Origin: CAVRUD01 sp963849635
GTDB taxonomy: Bacteria > Chloroflexota > Chloroflexia > Thermomicrobiales > UBA6265
DNA length: 60,575 bases
Reading direction: 5' to 3'
Assembly (NCBI GenBank): GCA_963849635.1
Contig: CAWKIA010000026.1
Location: 1 to 60,575, forward strand
Program-made: the position numbers and the translations under genes
The notes under the pieces: generated by a model
Seen by the model: only the letters and a program-made list of their open reading frames with translations
What the model was told of the DNA's origin: nothing
Databases searched by the model: none
Shown: in pieces, positions 10,706-19,567 of the stretch
Numbering within the stretch: position 1 is the first letter of the stretch
Layout: every line of letters starts with the position of its first letter

Positions 10706-11074
10706 TCACTTGAGTTTGTGTCCGCACCAGGCGCAGTTCCTGGCAGAGAGAACGTTCTCCTGCCTGCATGCCGTGCACAGGCGCATAGGTTCAGTGCTGT
10801 CGATTGGTGGTCTCCTGAGCATGCCGCCATAGTGCACGCCCGGCGACCTGGGTGGTGGCGCGGCTTTGCGCTCCGGATTCCACACAAGGAGTTGGATCGC
10901 CAAGGCCAGGGTGAAAGCGCCGGCAATGGACTCCAACACGATGGGGAGGATGGCGTCACTCGCCGCGATGAGGGCGGCATCCCCGATCACGATGCCGGCA
11001 CCTAGCAGCACCAACAACGCCCAGCCTTGGGCGAGGAGATTGGCTATCACGGCCAGCCAGCCTGTGACCTTCAA
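10706..11074 (-). CDS. Small membrane protein with C-terminal zinc ribbon
   Basis: 122 residues with two hydrophobic segments (about 5-33 and 44-65) and then a C-terminal zinc ribbon with Cys100, Cys103, Cys114 and Cys117 (LCTACRQENVLSARNCAWCG). Such fusions are common uncharacterised bacterial proteins in which the ribbon faces the cytoplasm. The start is a TTG at 11074. No ATG or GTG lies upstream before an in-frame stop, so the true start is uncertain and may reflect an indel. The neighbours on the same strand are the decayed DUF488 partner downstream and a secreted protein upstream. All lie in a block of visibly lower GC. Confidence 0.65.
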   Translation of the reverse strand: MKVTGWLAVIANLLAQGWALLVLLGAGIVIGDAALIAASDAILPIVLESIAGAFTLALAIQLLVWNPERKAAPPPRSPGVHYGGMLRRPPIDSTEPMRLCTACRQENVLSARNCAWCGHKLK

Positions 11075-11135
11075 CTCGGCCTCTTGCGGATATGCTTTGC
11101 ATCCTTAATTTGATTGGGGATGGACAATCGTCGGC

Positions 11136-12025
11136 CTAGAAAGGCTCGAACTCCAGGACCCATGCCGATTCGGTATTCTCTGAGGACACGAACACCTCTC
11201 CCGATTCGGGGTTATTGAGCACTGTTGAGCCCGTCCAGGTTCCGTTCTGATCGATCAGTTCGTTGAACAGGAGGGACTCGCCCCCGTTGGCGTCGTAGAA
11301 ATAGATGATGAAGCCGTCGAAGCCAAACTGAGTTGCGACTTCTACCGTTGCGTTCACGCGATATCGGCCTTCCGGAAGCGTGAAGTTTTCGGAGACCGTT
11401 GTCCCAGCCCCGGAAACAGTGATCGGTCGAGTCGCGGCCTCGGCTTCCTCGGCGACGGAATCTCCAGCAGAGGCAGCCTCGGCAGTCCCCAGGTTAATTG
11501 ACAAGCCGGAGTACTGATTTGTGCCAACTTCGTAGAGAATGGCGTAAAAGGTGCCCGGCTCGCCTTCCGCTTCGAACTCATCGTAGATCTCTTGCTCGAT
11601 CTCTTCCGAGAGACCATCGCTGGTTCCCTGAAGGGCAATTTGATTTCCTGTGTCGCTTTGGCCAAGCGGTACCTGGACATCGTCGTACTCGGCATCGGCC
11701 GGCGCGAAGTCGTTCAGCACGACTTGCGCTGCTTGAGTCGTCCACGTATCCCCATCGACTGGACGCAAGGTCATCCCGATGACCTTGCCGTCATAGACAA
11801 CCGTGCTGACTTCCTGAAACCCGAAGATGCTGTACGTGAGAACGCTTGTGTCTTCACGACCCAGAAGATCGACGGTCTTTGTTGGCTCCCCATATTTGTC
11901 GGTGAAGTCATTCTCGGTTCCACCAAACCGATACCGTGTTGCGTCGTCTTGGGCAATGGAACTGGGAGCAGCCCCGCCAATAGCATCAACCTGATCATCA
12001 GCATCACGACCACGCCGCGTCGCAT
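11136..12025 (-). CDS. Secreted protein of unknown function (frameshift after signal peptide)
   Basis: The best start is the ATG near 12025, behind a GGAGGGGA-type ribosome site. It encodes a signal peptide (MRRGVVVMLMIRLMLLAGLLP). A single-base deletion near 11970 separates this from the main body, which is open to 11136. The body of about 275 residues begins QDDATRYRFGGTENDF and is rich in Asp, Glu, Thr and Gly. An Ala/Glu-rich linker near the middle (AEAASAGDSVAEEAEAA) is followed by a C-terminal beta-rich segment with many aromatic residues (FDGFIIYFYDANGG). I do not recognise the family. A lipoprotein is unlikely, because no lipobox Cys is seen. Confidence 0.65.
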
Positions 12026-12920
12026 ACATCCCCTCCCCGGGAAAGTCGGCATTCGTTGCCGAGTGAATCGTGGAAGTCAACCGCCGCCCGACTTCGCCGT
12101 TGCTGCCTCTCCTCCCCCCTTGATCTGCCGATCAAATTACGAGAGTGAGTCCTCGCACGCCTTGAATCCCCTGTCGCTTTGTTTGAAGCGCCGGCAATGG
12201 CTTCGTCCCAGACAACCAGTTTCTGACAAGCTCAGGCCGAAGGCAGAGTGTCCACCTGAGACCATCGGGGTTCCAGCCCTTGCGGGCAACTCCCGCGCGG
12301 GTCAGGCCATGAGGCCGGTTGCACCGGCATTCCGATGCGGCGTGGCGCATTGCGTTATGCTTTGTAATGTATCAACAATACCCTCGGAAACACGTTTGCA
12401 CAATACTCTCGCGCGCGACTAATGCGTTCCGTTCGGACCATTGAGGTTGCGGGGTGACACGGGCGTTCGCTGCGACTCAACTTGGAGAGGCGGTAGACCC
12501 GGGAGATAAACGACGCAGGTCGTGGATGGTTGTGTCGGGATTTCTTCGTCTTCCCGATACCCACTCGTATTACCCAACTGGAGTGCTGTCGGGAGATCAC
12601 GTCAGGGATTGTTGGGCATCGAAGTAAGGCAGGCAACACGGCGACCCTCGCTTGTCAGGGATATTCCGCCCCGGCATCACCGCCCGGTGACGCGATGCAC
12701 GGTGCCCCACCGGATACGCAAGGAAAAAGCCGATAACGACGCGGGTTTTGTGCCATTTCGCCTGATGCGCTGGGCGGCCATACAGTTGACATAGGTGCCA
12801 GTTTCGCGGCATCAATCGTGCAGCGACGGCGGCGGTTTCCCGCATAATCCCGCACCGGCGCGGTTGACCTTACTCGGTGCAGTGCCGCCCGTCCCACGAC
12901 CATTCCGGAAGGACGACACG
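12026..12920. other. Long non-coding stretch, nothing recognised
   Basis: Almost 900 bases of mixed composition lie between a minus-strand secreted protein and the plus-strand respiratory genes. The open frames on either strand have no recognisable domain, no good ribosome site and no GC-codon bias. I see no tRNA, terminator or mobile-element signature. It may hold decayed sequence and the promoter for the gene at 12921. Confidence 0.5.
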
Positions 12921-13364
12921 ATGCGGAATACGCTGGGGCTGCCGCTCGTCAGTCTGGCGATCGCGGCCATCCTGATCGTCGTGATCCTGCTCACGCACGG
13001 CATCGGCGATCACCCGCTGAACGAGCTCGAGATCGGCGGGACGGCCGCCGCGCTCGGCCTGATCATCTTCGGCATCCAGGGGCTGATCTCGGTCTGGGTC
13101 GAGGGCGAGGAGTTGAGACCCGGCCGCGTGCCTCCCCACCTGACAAACCCGCTCAGCTGGTCGATCGTGACTGTCTCGTTCGTGCTCCTGCTCGACGGGA
13201 TCGCGCTGGCCTACGGCCTCGCCGCCGATTGGAGCCCGATTGCCCTGGGCCTCCTCGCCGGGGCGGGGTGTCTGATCCTGGCCTTCCTCCTGGTCGGCTA
13301 CAAGGAGGCCTTCATCGGCGACGAAGCCTCGTTCGACCGCCGCGATGACGGCGTGCCGTGGTAG
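12921..13364 (+). CDS. Four-helix membrane protein upstream of Rieske
   Basis: 147 residues starting at an ATG preceded by GGAAGGAC. Four hydrophobic segments are visible, at about residues 7-27, 38-60, 85-105 and 110-132. The C-terminal tail (GDEASFDRRDDGVPW) is charged. No family is recognised. Its position 49 bases upstream of the Rieske gene, on the same strand, suggests it belongs to the same respiratory operon, perhaps as an accessory subunit or assembly factor of the bc complex. That role is inferred only from the neighbourhood. Confidence 0.7.
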   Translation: MRNTLGLPLVSLAIAAILIVVILLTHGIGDHPLNELEIGGTAAALGLIIFGIQGLISVWVEGEELRPGRVPPHLTNPLSWSIVTVSFVLLLDGIALAYGLAADWSPIALGLLAGAGCLILAFLLVGYKEAFIGDEASFDRRDDGVPW

Positions 13365-13413
13365 TGCAGGGCACGGCGACCGACCCTGAATCCCGATTGC
13401 CCACGAGGAGCCG

Positions 13414-14076
13414 ATGGACGAACAGCAAGATCGACAATCTCAGGGGGTGAGTGGCCCAAGCGACGCGTCGCTGACCTCACCGCCCGCCTACTCGGCCGGG
13501 CCGAGTGACCGGCGCGCTCCTGGAGACTGGACCGAGAACGATGATGGCGAGTTGGCCACCCGGCGGCGCGTGCTGAAGGGCATGATCCGGATCGCCTATG
13601 GGGCCTTCGCGCTGGCCTTCGCGATCCCGGCCCTGGCGATCAAGACCCTGAGCCTGGAAGAGAAGGTGGTCGCCGCTGGCGACGCCCTGGTCTACGCCAC
13701 CGGCGACCGCACCGGCCAGCCGGTCAACATCGCCGATGTCAGCCCGGGCGATGGCGTCCAGGTCTTCCCGAACGGCAAGTCGGACAACCCCAACAATCTG
13801 GTCGAGCTCGTCCGCCTGAGCGACGCCGACGCAATCGAGAGTTTCGCCGCCTACAGCGCGATCTGCACCCACCTGGGCTGCACGGTCAACGCCAAGCTGG
13901 AGGGGGACGGCCACATCATGTGCCCCTGCCACGGCAGCGTCTTCGACCCCGCCAACGGCGCCGCCGTTGTCAATGGCCCAGCTGGCCGCCCGCTCCCGGC
14001 CCTGCCAATCCGTCTCGAAACCGACGGCACACTCGCCGTCGCCGGCGACTTCGACGGCCCGGTGGGGCCGCAGTGA
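13414..14076 (+). CDS. Rieske [2Fe-2S] subunit of a cytochrome bc complex
   Basis: This 220-residue protein has a Tat-like anchor (RRRVLKGMIRIAYGAF, about residues 50-65) and a periplasmic-side Rieske domain. The cluster ligands are visible as Cys151 and His153 in CTHLGC and Cys170 and His173 in CPCHGSVFD. Cys156 and Cys172 are placed for the usual disulfide. A short Pro loop (NGPAGRPLPALPIR) follows, as expected. It transfers electrons from quinol to a c-type cytochrome. It sits between a small membrane protein and cytochrome b on the same strand, with repeat element B inserted before cytochrome b. No cytochrome c1 or c gene is present in the window. Confidence 0.95.
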   Translation: MDEQQDRQSQGVSGPSDASLTSPPAYSAGPSDRRAPGDWTENDDGELATRRRVLKGMIRIAYGAFALAFAIPALAIKTLSLEEKVVAAGDALVYATGDRTGQPVNIADVSPGDGVQVFPNGKSDNPNNLVELVRLSDADAIESFAAYSAICTHLGCTVNAKLEGDGHIMCPCHGSVFDPANGAAVVNGPAGRPLPALPIRLETDGTLAVAGDFDGPVGPQ

Positions 14077-14115
14077 GACGTGAGTGAAGTACGGAGACCC
14101 GAGAGCCGAGAACAG

Positions 14116-14241
14116 CCGTCATCCTGAGCTTGCGAAGGATCTTGGCGCTTTAGCGCCTTCGTGATCGTTCCAGACCACCAAGTCGCGGCCGGCGACAAAG
14201 GCCGTAAACGGCCAAGATCCTTCGCAAGCTCAGGATGACGG
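14116..14241. repeat. Palindromic dispersed element B, copy 2
   Basis: The terminal inverted repeats of 31 bases are perfect, at 14116-14146 and 14211-14241. The inner palindromes GGCGCTTTAGCGCC and GGCCGTAAACGGCC are in the reverse order to copy 1. The element separates the Rieske and cytochrome b genes. As a long hairpin in the transcript it could act on mRNA stability or read-through between them. Confidence 0.9.
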
Positions 14242-14324
14242 GGTTTGCTTGGCTCTCGGCTCTCGGCTCTGCTCCGACTCACGACTCACGTCTCACGATC
14301 TCACGTCTCGTAAAGGGAACGCCG

Positions 14325-15896
14325 ATGCAGAGAACCGCACGGGCACCGGGCCGCAGTGCAATTGACCGGAGTCCACCGGCGCCACCGCGGCGGGGGTGGC
14401 TGGATGAGCGCCTGGGGATCAGGGCGTTCTACGAGAAGTTTGGGCGCAAGGCGTTCCCGGTCCACCACACCTTCTTCTTCGGCGAGATGGCTCTCTTCTC
14501 GTTCATCATCCTGGTGCTGACCGGCATCTACCTTGGGCTGATCTATGTCCCTTCCAATGCCGAGGTCACGATCGACGGCCAGACGCTGCCCGAGGCCTAC
14601 GCCAGCACCCAGCTGATCGAGTCGATCCCGGTCGCGAACCTCTTCCGCAACGTGCACCACTGGGCCGCCCACCTGATGGTGATCAGCATCCTGCTGCACA
14701 CGATCAGGATCTTCTTCACCGGCACATACAGGAAGCCGCGCGAGGTCAACTGGGTGATCGGCGTCGTCCTGCTGGGGCTGACGCTGCTGGCCGGGTTCGT
14801 CGGCTACTCGCTGCCGTTCGACTCCTACGCCGTCACCGCCACCGGCATCGGCTACGCCATCGCCCGCTCGATCCCCTGGGTGGGGGAGACGGCCGCGGAG
14901 CTCTTCTTCGGCGGCAATTTCCCGACCCTCGGCAGCCTGCCCCGTCTCTACACCATCCACGTCTTCGTCGCGCCGGCCCTGATCGCGCTGACGATGAGCC
15001 TGCACCTCCTGATCATCACCAAGCAGAAGCACTCCCAGCCGGGCTACGCCAAGAAGATGGCGGAGCCGGGGCGGGTGCTGGGGGTGCCGCTGTGGCCCTA
15101 TCAGGCGCTCCTGGCGGGCCAGTTGCTGCTCCTGATGTTCGGGGCGCTCTTTATCCTCTCGGCGATTGCGCCGGCGCATCCGCTCGATGCCTACGGTCCG
15201 CCGGGGCCGGGCACGCCGGAGGTAAAACCGGATTGGTACCTGCTCTGGATCTACGGGCTGCTGGAGATCCTGCCGGCCGAGGTCGAGTTCAACCTCTTCG
15301 GTGAGCCGATCACGACGAACTTCATCGCCGGGATCGCCTTCCCGACGGTCTTCTTCGGCATCATCACGATGGCGCCGTGGCTGGACCGTTCCAACCTGCA
15401 CGCGGTCAACCGGTTCGAGTACCTGGAGCCGCCTCGCCAGTCCGGCGTCCGGCTGGCGGCCGGGGTCTACGTCCTGGCACTGCTCGGTACCCTCTTCCTG
15501 GCCGGGTTCCACCGGGAGCTGGATCTGAGCCTGCGCGCGATCTGGTCGATCGTCGGGATCGTCCCGGTCGTGATCGCGGGAGGTGCGTTTGCCCTCGCCC
15601 GCGCCACCTACAAGGATCCCCACTTCGACCCGACCTCCGAGGACAGCCCGAGCGTGACCTCGCCCGGCGTCGAAACCTACGGCGAGGCCGGCAGCGGCAT
15701 CGAGCCTGGCGACTACCTCAACGTCGACGGCTATGGCCGGGCTGGACTGGTGGCGGCCCTGCGCCGGGCGGAGTCCCTCGCCGACATTGGCGACCTGGAT
15801 GCCGCCGAACGGGAGGAGGCGTTGGTTCGGATCGACCGGCTGCGGGAGCGGCTGGCCGGGGAGGTGCGCCAGCGGGATGGCCCGCCCGGCGACTAA
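14325..15896 (+). CDS. Cytochrome b subunit of a bc-type complex
   Basis: 523 residues, the full b-type subunit with the N-terminal (b6-like) and C-terminal (subunit IV-like) halves fused. Haem ligands are placed in HHWAAH and LLHTIRIF (about residues 110-127) and in IHVFVAPALIALTMSLHL (about 212-227). The quinol-oxidation motif appears as PDWY near residue 302, in place of PEWY. About eight to nine membrane segments can be traced. A soluble C-terminal tail of about 70 residues (GDLDAAEREEALVRIDRLRE) is longer than usual. The ATG at 14325 was chosen because it follows AAAGGGA. The upstream in-frame ATG lies inside repeat B. It pairs with the Rieske gene to form the proton-pumping core. Confidence 0.93.
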   Translation: MQRTARAPGRSAIDRSPPAPPRRGWLDERLGIRAFYEKFGRKAFPVHHTFFFGEMALFSFIILVLTGIYLGLIYVPSNAEVTIDGQTLPEAYASTQLIESIPVANLFRNVHHWAAHLMVISILLHTIRIFFTGTYRKPREVNWVIGVVLLGLTLLAGFVGYSLPFDSYAVTATGIGYAIARSIPWVGETAAELFFGGNFPTLGSLPRLYTIHVFVAPALIALTMSLHLLIITKQKHSQPGYAKKMAEPGRVLGVPLWPYQALLAGQLLLLMFGALFILSAIAPAHPLDAYGPPGPGTPEVKPDWYLLWIYGLLEILPAEVEFNLFGEPITTNFIAGIAFPTVFFGIITMAPWLDRSNLHAVNRFEYLEPPRQSGVRLAAGVYVLALLGTLFLAGFHRELDLSLRAIWSIVGIVPVVIAGGAFALARATYKDPHFDPTSEDSPSVTSPGVETYGEAGSGIEPGDYLNVDGYGRAGLVAALRRAESLADIGDLDAAEREEALVRIDRLRERLAGEVRQRDGPPGD

Positions 15897-16007
15897 AGCA
15901 AAGCAGGGAACATGACGTGGTGGCGGCCATCCGGACTATCCGGGTGGCCGTCTGTCGCGCTAAGCTGGCGTCGGGTTCCCCGCTTCATCGCCGCCAAGAG
16001 GTTTTCC

Positions 16008-16655
16008 ATGCCGGATCAGCCGACCTATCCCCGCACCATCGCCGCTCCCGGCAGCCACGAGATCGTCGTCAAGAAGTCGCGCTTCATCGCCACCCTGGTC
16101 AGGGCGGCGTCGGAGGAGGCAGCGCGCAAGGAGATCGACGCCGTCCGCAAACGCTACTGGGACGCCAACCACAACTGCACCGCCTACCGGATCGGCGTCG
16201 GGGGCCGCTGGCAGCGGACCAGTGACGACGGCGAGCCGGCGGGGACGGCGGGCGCGCCGATGCTGGCGGTCTTGGTTCACCGCGACCTGACCGACACGGT
16301 CGCGATCGTGACCCGCTACTTCGGCGGCACGCTCCTGGGCGCGGGCGGCCTGATCCGCGCCTACGGCCAGGCCGTAACCGATGCGGTCAACGCGGTCGGT
16401 ATCGTCGAGCGCCGCCCGGTCTCCCTGATCGCCGTCGACGCCGACTACAGCGACGCCGGCCGCCTGGAGAACGCCCTCCGCGCGACCGACTACGAACTCG
16501 GCCCGGTCACCCACGCCGAGCGCGTCACCTTCGAGATCCGCCTCGACGAGGCGGAGCTTCCTGGGTTCGAGCGCTGGCTGGCGGATGCGACCAATGGGCA
16601 AAGCCGGGCGCGGATAGCCGGTCTCACCGAAACCGAAGTGCCCGTCCCTGCTTAG
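16008..16655 (+). CDS. yigZ: YigZ/IMPACT family protein
   Basis: This 215-residue protein has the two-domain layout of the UPF0029/IMPACT family. The N-terminal domain includes VVKKSRFIA (about 19-27), HNCTAYRIG (53-61) and SDDGEPAGTAGAPML (71-85). It ends with the family hallmark VTRYFGGTLLGAGGL (102-116), and a DUF1949-like C-terminal domain follows. The start is the ATG with AAGAGG eight bases upstream. Bacterial members are linked to translation under stress, but no enzyme activity is established. It stands alone between cytochrome b and the DHFR-like gene on the same strand. Confidence 0.92.
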   Translation: MPDQPTYPRTIAAPGSHEIVVKKSRFIATLVRAASEEAARKEIDAVRKRYWDANHNCTAYRIGVGGRWQRTSDDGEPAGTAGAPMLAVLVHRDLTDTVAIVTRYFGGTLLGAGGLIRAYGQAVTDAVNAVGIVERRPVSLIAVDADYSDAGRLENALRATDYELGPVTHAERVTFEIRLDEAELPGFERWLADATNGQSRARIAGLTETEVPVPA

Positions 16656-16850
16656 GGGTTCGCTCGCCGTGGCCGTGAGACAGGTCGTGGCAAGAGCAAA
16701 CGAATTGTTCCCCGGCGCGTTGACCCCTATGTCGGGTATGGGCTGCCCGGATGCGGGCCAGTTCGACGCGGACGACGGTCAGGTGCGAGCGACATCCGTT
16801 GACGACACGTTGGGGCGCTGTGGCGTCCGTGGCGCACCGGTTTAGCGTAC

Positions 16851-16870
16851 ATATAGCCAAATGGCTATAT
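16851..16870. promoter_or_regulatory. Palindromic operator-like site upstream of DHFR-like gene
   Basis: ATATAGCCA and TGGCTATAT are perfect 9-base inverted arms separated by AA, 20 bases before the GTG start at 16890. Short AT-rich palindromes of this form are typical operators of dimeric winged-helix repressors of the ArsR or MarR type. The right arm also contains a possible -10 (TATATAT), so binding would block transcription. No regulator gene is adjacent. Confidence 0.65.
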
Positions 16871-16889
16871 ATAGCGAGAAGGACAGATC

Positions 16890-17456
16890 GTGAAGAAACT
16901 GATTATCACCGAGTTCATTACCCTTGATGGCATCGCGGAGGCTCCCGGTGGCGAGCCCGGCCACCCGCACACCGGGTGGGCCGGCGAGATCCAGAGCCCC
17001 GAGCAGACCGAATTCAAACGTGATGAGGTCTTCGAAGCCGGATCGCTGCTCATCGGCAGGGTGACCTACGAGTCGTTCGCCGGGGCGTGGCCGACCTACA
17101 CCGGTCCGTTCGCCGATCGGATGAACGCCATGCCGAAGCACGTCGTCTCGTCAACCCTGCGCGACCCGGAGTGGACCAACTCCGCGGTGATCTCGGGCGA
17201 TGTCGTCCAGGAAGTGACCCGCCTCAAGGCGGAGGACGGCCCCCCGATTCTGGTAGCCGGCAGCCTCTCGCTGGTGCAAACGCTTCTGGAGCACGACCTG
17301 GTCGACGAGGTTCGTCTCATGGTCTACCCGGTCATCCTCGGCAGTGGCCGCCGCCTCTTCCCTCAGTCGCCCCGCAAGGTTCCCCTGCGCCTGGCTGAGA
17401 ACCGCGCCCTCGACAACGGCGTGATGATGCACACCTATCAGGTGGTCTCGATCTGA
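16890..17456 (+). CDS. RibD C-terminal/DHFR-like reductase family protein
   Basis: 188 residues from a GTG start behind AGAAGGAC. It begins KKLIITEFITLDGIAEAPGG, the usual opening of the stand-alone RibD_C (YyaP/YwjB-like) family. It contains LLIGRVTYESF (nucleotide-binding region), VVSSTLRDPEW, PPILVAGSLSLVQTLLEHDLVDEVRLMVYPVILGSG in shortened pieces, and the C-terminal beta strand MMHTYQVV. The length is normal. These proteins resemble dihydrofolate reductase and are presumed NADPH-dependent, but substrates are mostly unknown. It is monocistronic, convergent with gltX, and likely controlled by the palindrome at 16851-16870. Confidence 0.88.
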   Translation: MKKLIITEFITLDGIAEAPGGEPGHPHTGWAGEIQSPEQTEFKRDEVFEAGSLLIGRVTYESFAGAWPTYTGPFADRMNAMPKHVVSSTLRDPEWTNSAVISGDVVQEVTRLKAEDGPPILVAGSLSLVQTLLEHDLVDEVRLMVYPVILGSGRRLFPQSPRKVPLRLAENRALDNGVMMHTYQVVSI

Positions 17457-17513
17457 TCGGGGTCCGAAGCGTGGAGCCCGGAGCCCGGAGCGGGACATGC
17501 CCGTTGCGCCGGG

Positions 17514-19079
17514 CTACCCAGCAATCGCCTCGTCACCGTGGGCCTTCAGGGCCTCGATTGCCTGCCGAACGCGGGCGATGGCCCGCGTGCGGCCGACGAC
17601 GCGCAGGGTGCCGAAGAGCCCGGGCGATTCGGTCCGGCCCGTGACTGCGACCCGGATAGGCATGAAGAGCTGGCCGGCCTTGAGTCCGAGTTCCTCGGCC
17701 AGGGCGCGGAAGCGGGCTTCGGTGGCGGCCTCGTCGTTCAGATCGACCTCGGCCAGGAGCGGTTCGACCCGCTCCAGCGCGGCCATCGTCCCTAGGGGGT
17801 CGCCCTTCTTCGGGATGAGGGTCGCGGCGTCGTAGGGATCGAGATCATCGAGGAGGAAGGGCCGGTAGAGATCGGTTGCTTCGGCCAGGGTTGTCAGGCG
17901 GTCCTTGTAGAGGGCGGCTGTCTCACGCACGAGGCCGACTCGATCCGCGACGGTCATCGCGTCGAGCAGTCCGGCACGCTCCAGGAAGGGCATGACCCGC
18001 TCGGTCAGCTCCTCGATGGTGAGGATGTGGTTGATGTAGTGCTGGTTGAACCACTTCAGCTTCTCGAAGTCGAATTTTGCCGGGGAAGGATTGACCTTCT
18101 CCAGGCGGAACAGCTCGAGCAGGTCGCCCTTGGAAAAGAACTCGCGCTGCCCATCAAAACTCCAGCCGAGAAGGACCAGGTAGTTCATCAGGGCTTCCGG
18201 CAGGTAGCCGTTCGTCTCGTAGTCCTGCATGGCGGCGTGGCCGTGGCGCTTGGAGAGCTTGCCGCCGGTCGGGGCCAGGATCAGGGGCTGGTGGACGAAG
18301 ACCGGCGCGTCCCAGCCAAAGGCGCCGTAGAGCAGCAGGTGGAGCGGCGCGGTCGGGATCCACTCCTCGCCACGGAGGATGTGGCTGATCTCCATCAGGT
18401 GGTCGTCGACGACATTGGCGAGGTGGTAGGTCGGGAACCCGTCCGACTTGAGCAGGACCAGGTCTTCCAGGTTCGCGTTCTGGTAGACGATCTCGCCCCG
18501 GAGCAGGTCCTGGACCAGCGTCTGTCCGTCCAGCGGCGTACGGAAGCGGACGACGAACGACTTGCCGGCCTCCAGGTTGGCGGCGATCGTCTCCGCGGGC
18601 AGGTCGCGGCAGTGGCGGTCGTAGCCGGGTGGGAGTTTGCGGGCGACCTGCGCTTCGCGCACCTTCGCCAGTCGCTCCGGGGAGCAGAAGCAGCGGTAGG
18701 CGTGGCCGGTCTCGAGCAGCCTTTCGGCGTGCTCCTGGTAGAGGGCGGTACGTTCGCTCTGGGTGTAGGGCGCGAACGGGCCGCCGACGTCTGCCCCTTC
18801 GTCCCACTCCAGCCCGAACCAGTGCAGCACGCGGAAGATCTCGTCGGTGGCGCCCTCTACGAACCGGTTCTGGTCGGTGTCCTCGATCCGGAGGATGAAC
18901 GTGCCTTCGATCCCTAGTCGCCGCGCTTCGCCGTGGGCGAACAGCCAGTTGAACAGCGCCGTGCGCCCGCCGCCGACGTGGAGCGATCCGGTCGGGCTGG
19001 GCGCGAACCGGACCCGGACGGGTTTTACGCGGGATAGATGCGCGGGAAGGGCGTTGGTGGAATCGGTCGGGGCGGACAT
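17514..19079 (-). CDS. gltX: Glutamyl-tRNA synthetase
   Basis: 521 residues, class I synthetase charging tRNA-Glu in the cytoplasm. The HIGH-type motif is HVGG at residues 34-37 within FAPSPTGSLHVGG, and the KMSKS-type motif is GGKLSKRHG at about 270-278. The connective insert carries CFCSPERL and HCRDLP, a Cys/His set compatible with the zinc site of this enzyme class. LRGEEWIPTAPLHL and the anticodon-binding helical domain follow. The N-terminus is about 18 residues longer than usual, and an internal start cannot be excluded. No frameshift is seen. Two toxin-antitoxin modules follow downstream on the same strand. Confidence 0.96.
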   Translation of the reverse strand: MSAPTDSTNALPAHLSRVKPVRVRFAPSPTGSLHVGGGRTALFNWLFAHGEARRLGIEGTFILRIEDTDQNRFVEGATDEIFRVLHWFGLEWDEGADVGGPFAPYTQSERTALYQEHAERLLETGHAYRCFCSPERLAKVREAQVARKLPPGYDRHCRDLPAETIAANLEAGKSFVVRFRTPLDGQTLVQDLLRGEIVYQNANLEDLVLLKSDGFPTYHLANVVDDHLMEISHILRGEEWIPTAPLHLLLYGAFGWDAPVFVHQPLILAPTGGKLSKRHGHAAMQDYETNGYLPEALMNYLVLLGWSFDGQREFFSKGDLLELFRLEKVNPSPAKFDFEKLKWFNQHYINHILTIEELTERVMPFLERAGLLDAMTVADRVGLVRETAALYKDRLTTLAEATDLYRPFLLDDLDPYDAATLIPKKGDPLGTMAALERVEPLLAEVDLNDEAATEARFRALAEELGLKAGQLFMPIRVAVTGRTESPGLFGTLRVVGRTRAIARVRQAIEALKAHGDEAIAG

Positions 19080-19159
19080 ACGGGAATGATCCTCTCAAGC
19101 CGCGACGGTTAGGGCGGCGATCATCGTGGCGTCAGAACCGTTCGAGTATACCCGTCGCC

Positions 19160-19567
19160 CTATTGGGGGTAGAGCTTAAGTCCCGGCACCCGCCCGAAAT
19201 GCCGCTGGTTCCGGGTGACCAGGGTCAGATCGTGGTGGATAGCGGTGGCGGCGATGAGGAGATCTGGGTCCGGGACGAGGAGGCCTTGCTGCCGCAACGT
19301 GCCGCGGAGCCTCGCAAAGCGACGAGCAATCTCCTCAGAGAGTCCAAGGATGCTGATCTCCCTCAGCGTCTCAAGGAATACTCTCTCGTACTCCACCGGA
19401 TTCCTGCCGAAGTAGATTCCTTCGTAGACCTCGCCATAAGTCACGAGGCTGATCGCTTTGGCGGTCTTGTCTAACCGCTCGAATAGGGCGATTGCAGGAC
19501 TCCGCCCCGCCAGATAGTCGATGAACCAATCCGTGTCAATGAGACAGCCGCTTACCGCTTCGGTCAT
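19160..19567 (-). CDS. PIN-domain toxin, VapC type (module 1)
   Basis: 135 residues with the PIN fold. Acidic residues of the metal site are Asp11 and Asp13 (CLIDTDWFIDYL), Glu46 (VTYGEVYEG) and Asp100/Asp102 (PDPDLLIAATA), with a TRN motif at about 118-120. VapC toxins are RNases that cut tRNA or rRNA. The gene starts inside the end of the upstream antitoxin gene (4-base ATGA overlap), the usual sign of a co-translated pair. It is paralogous to 19955-20341, and the last 35 residues are nearly the same. The toxicity and target are inferred from the family. Confidence 0.9.
   Translation of the reverse strand: MTEAVSGCLIDTDWFIDYLAGRSPAIALFERLDKTAKAISLVTYGEVYEGIYFGRNPVEYERVFLETLREISILGLSEEIARRFARLRGTLRQQGLLVPDPDLLIAATAIHHDLTLVTRNQRHFGRVPGLKLYPQ

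Noticed and set aside
10680..10710. tRNA-like T-arm (GGTGG-TTCGACT-CCGCC on the minus strand)
   Set aside because: No matching acceptor, D-arm or anticodon arm could be built around it. It abuts the end of the zinc-ribbon gene.
14301..15623. Antisense open frame of 440 codons opposite cytochrome b
   Set aside because: Charged low-complexity translation with no domain. Cytochrome b on the other strand is certain.
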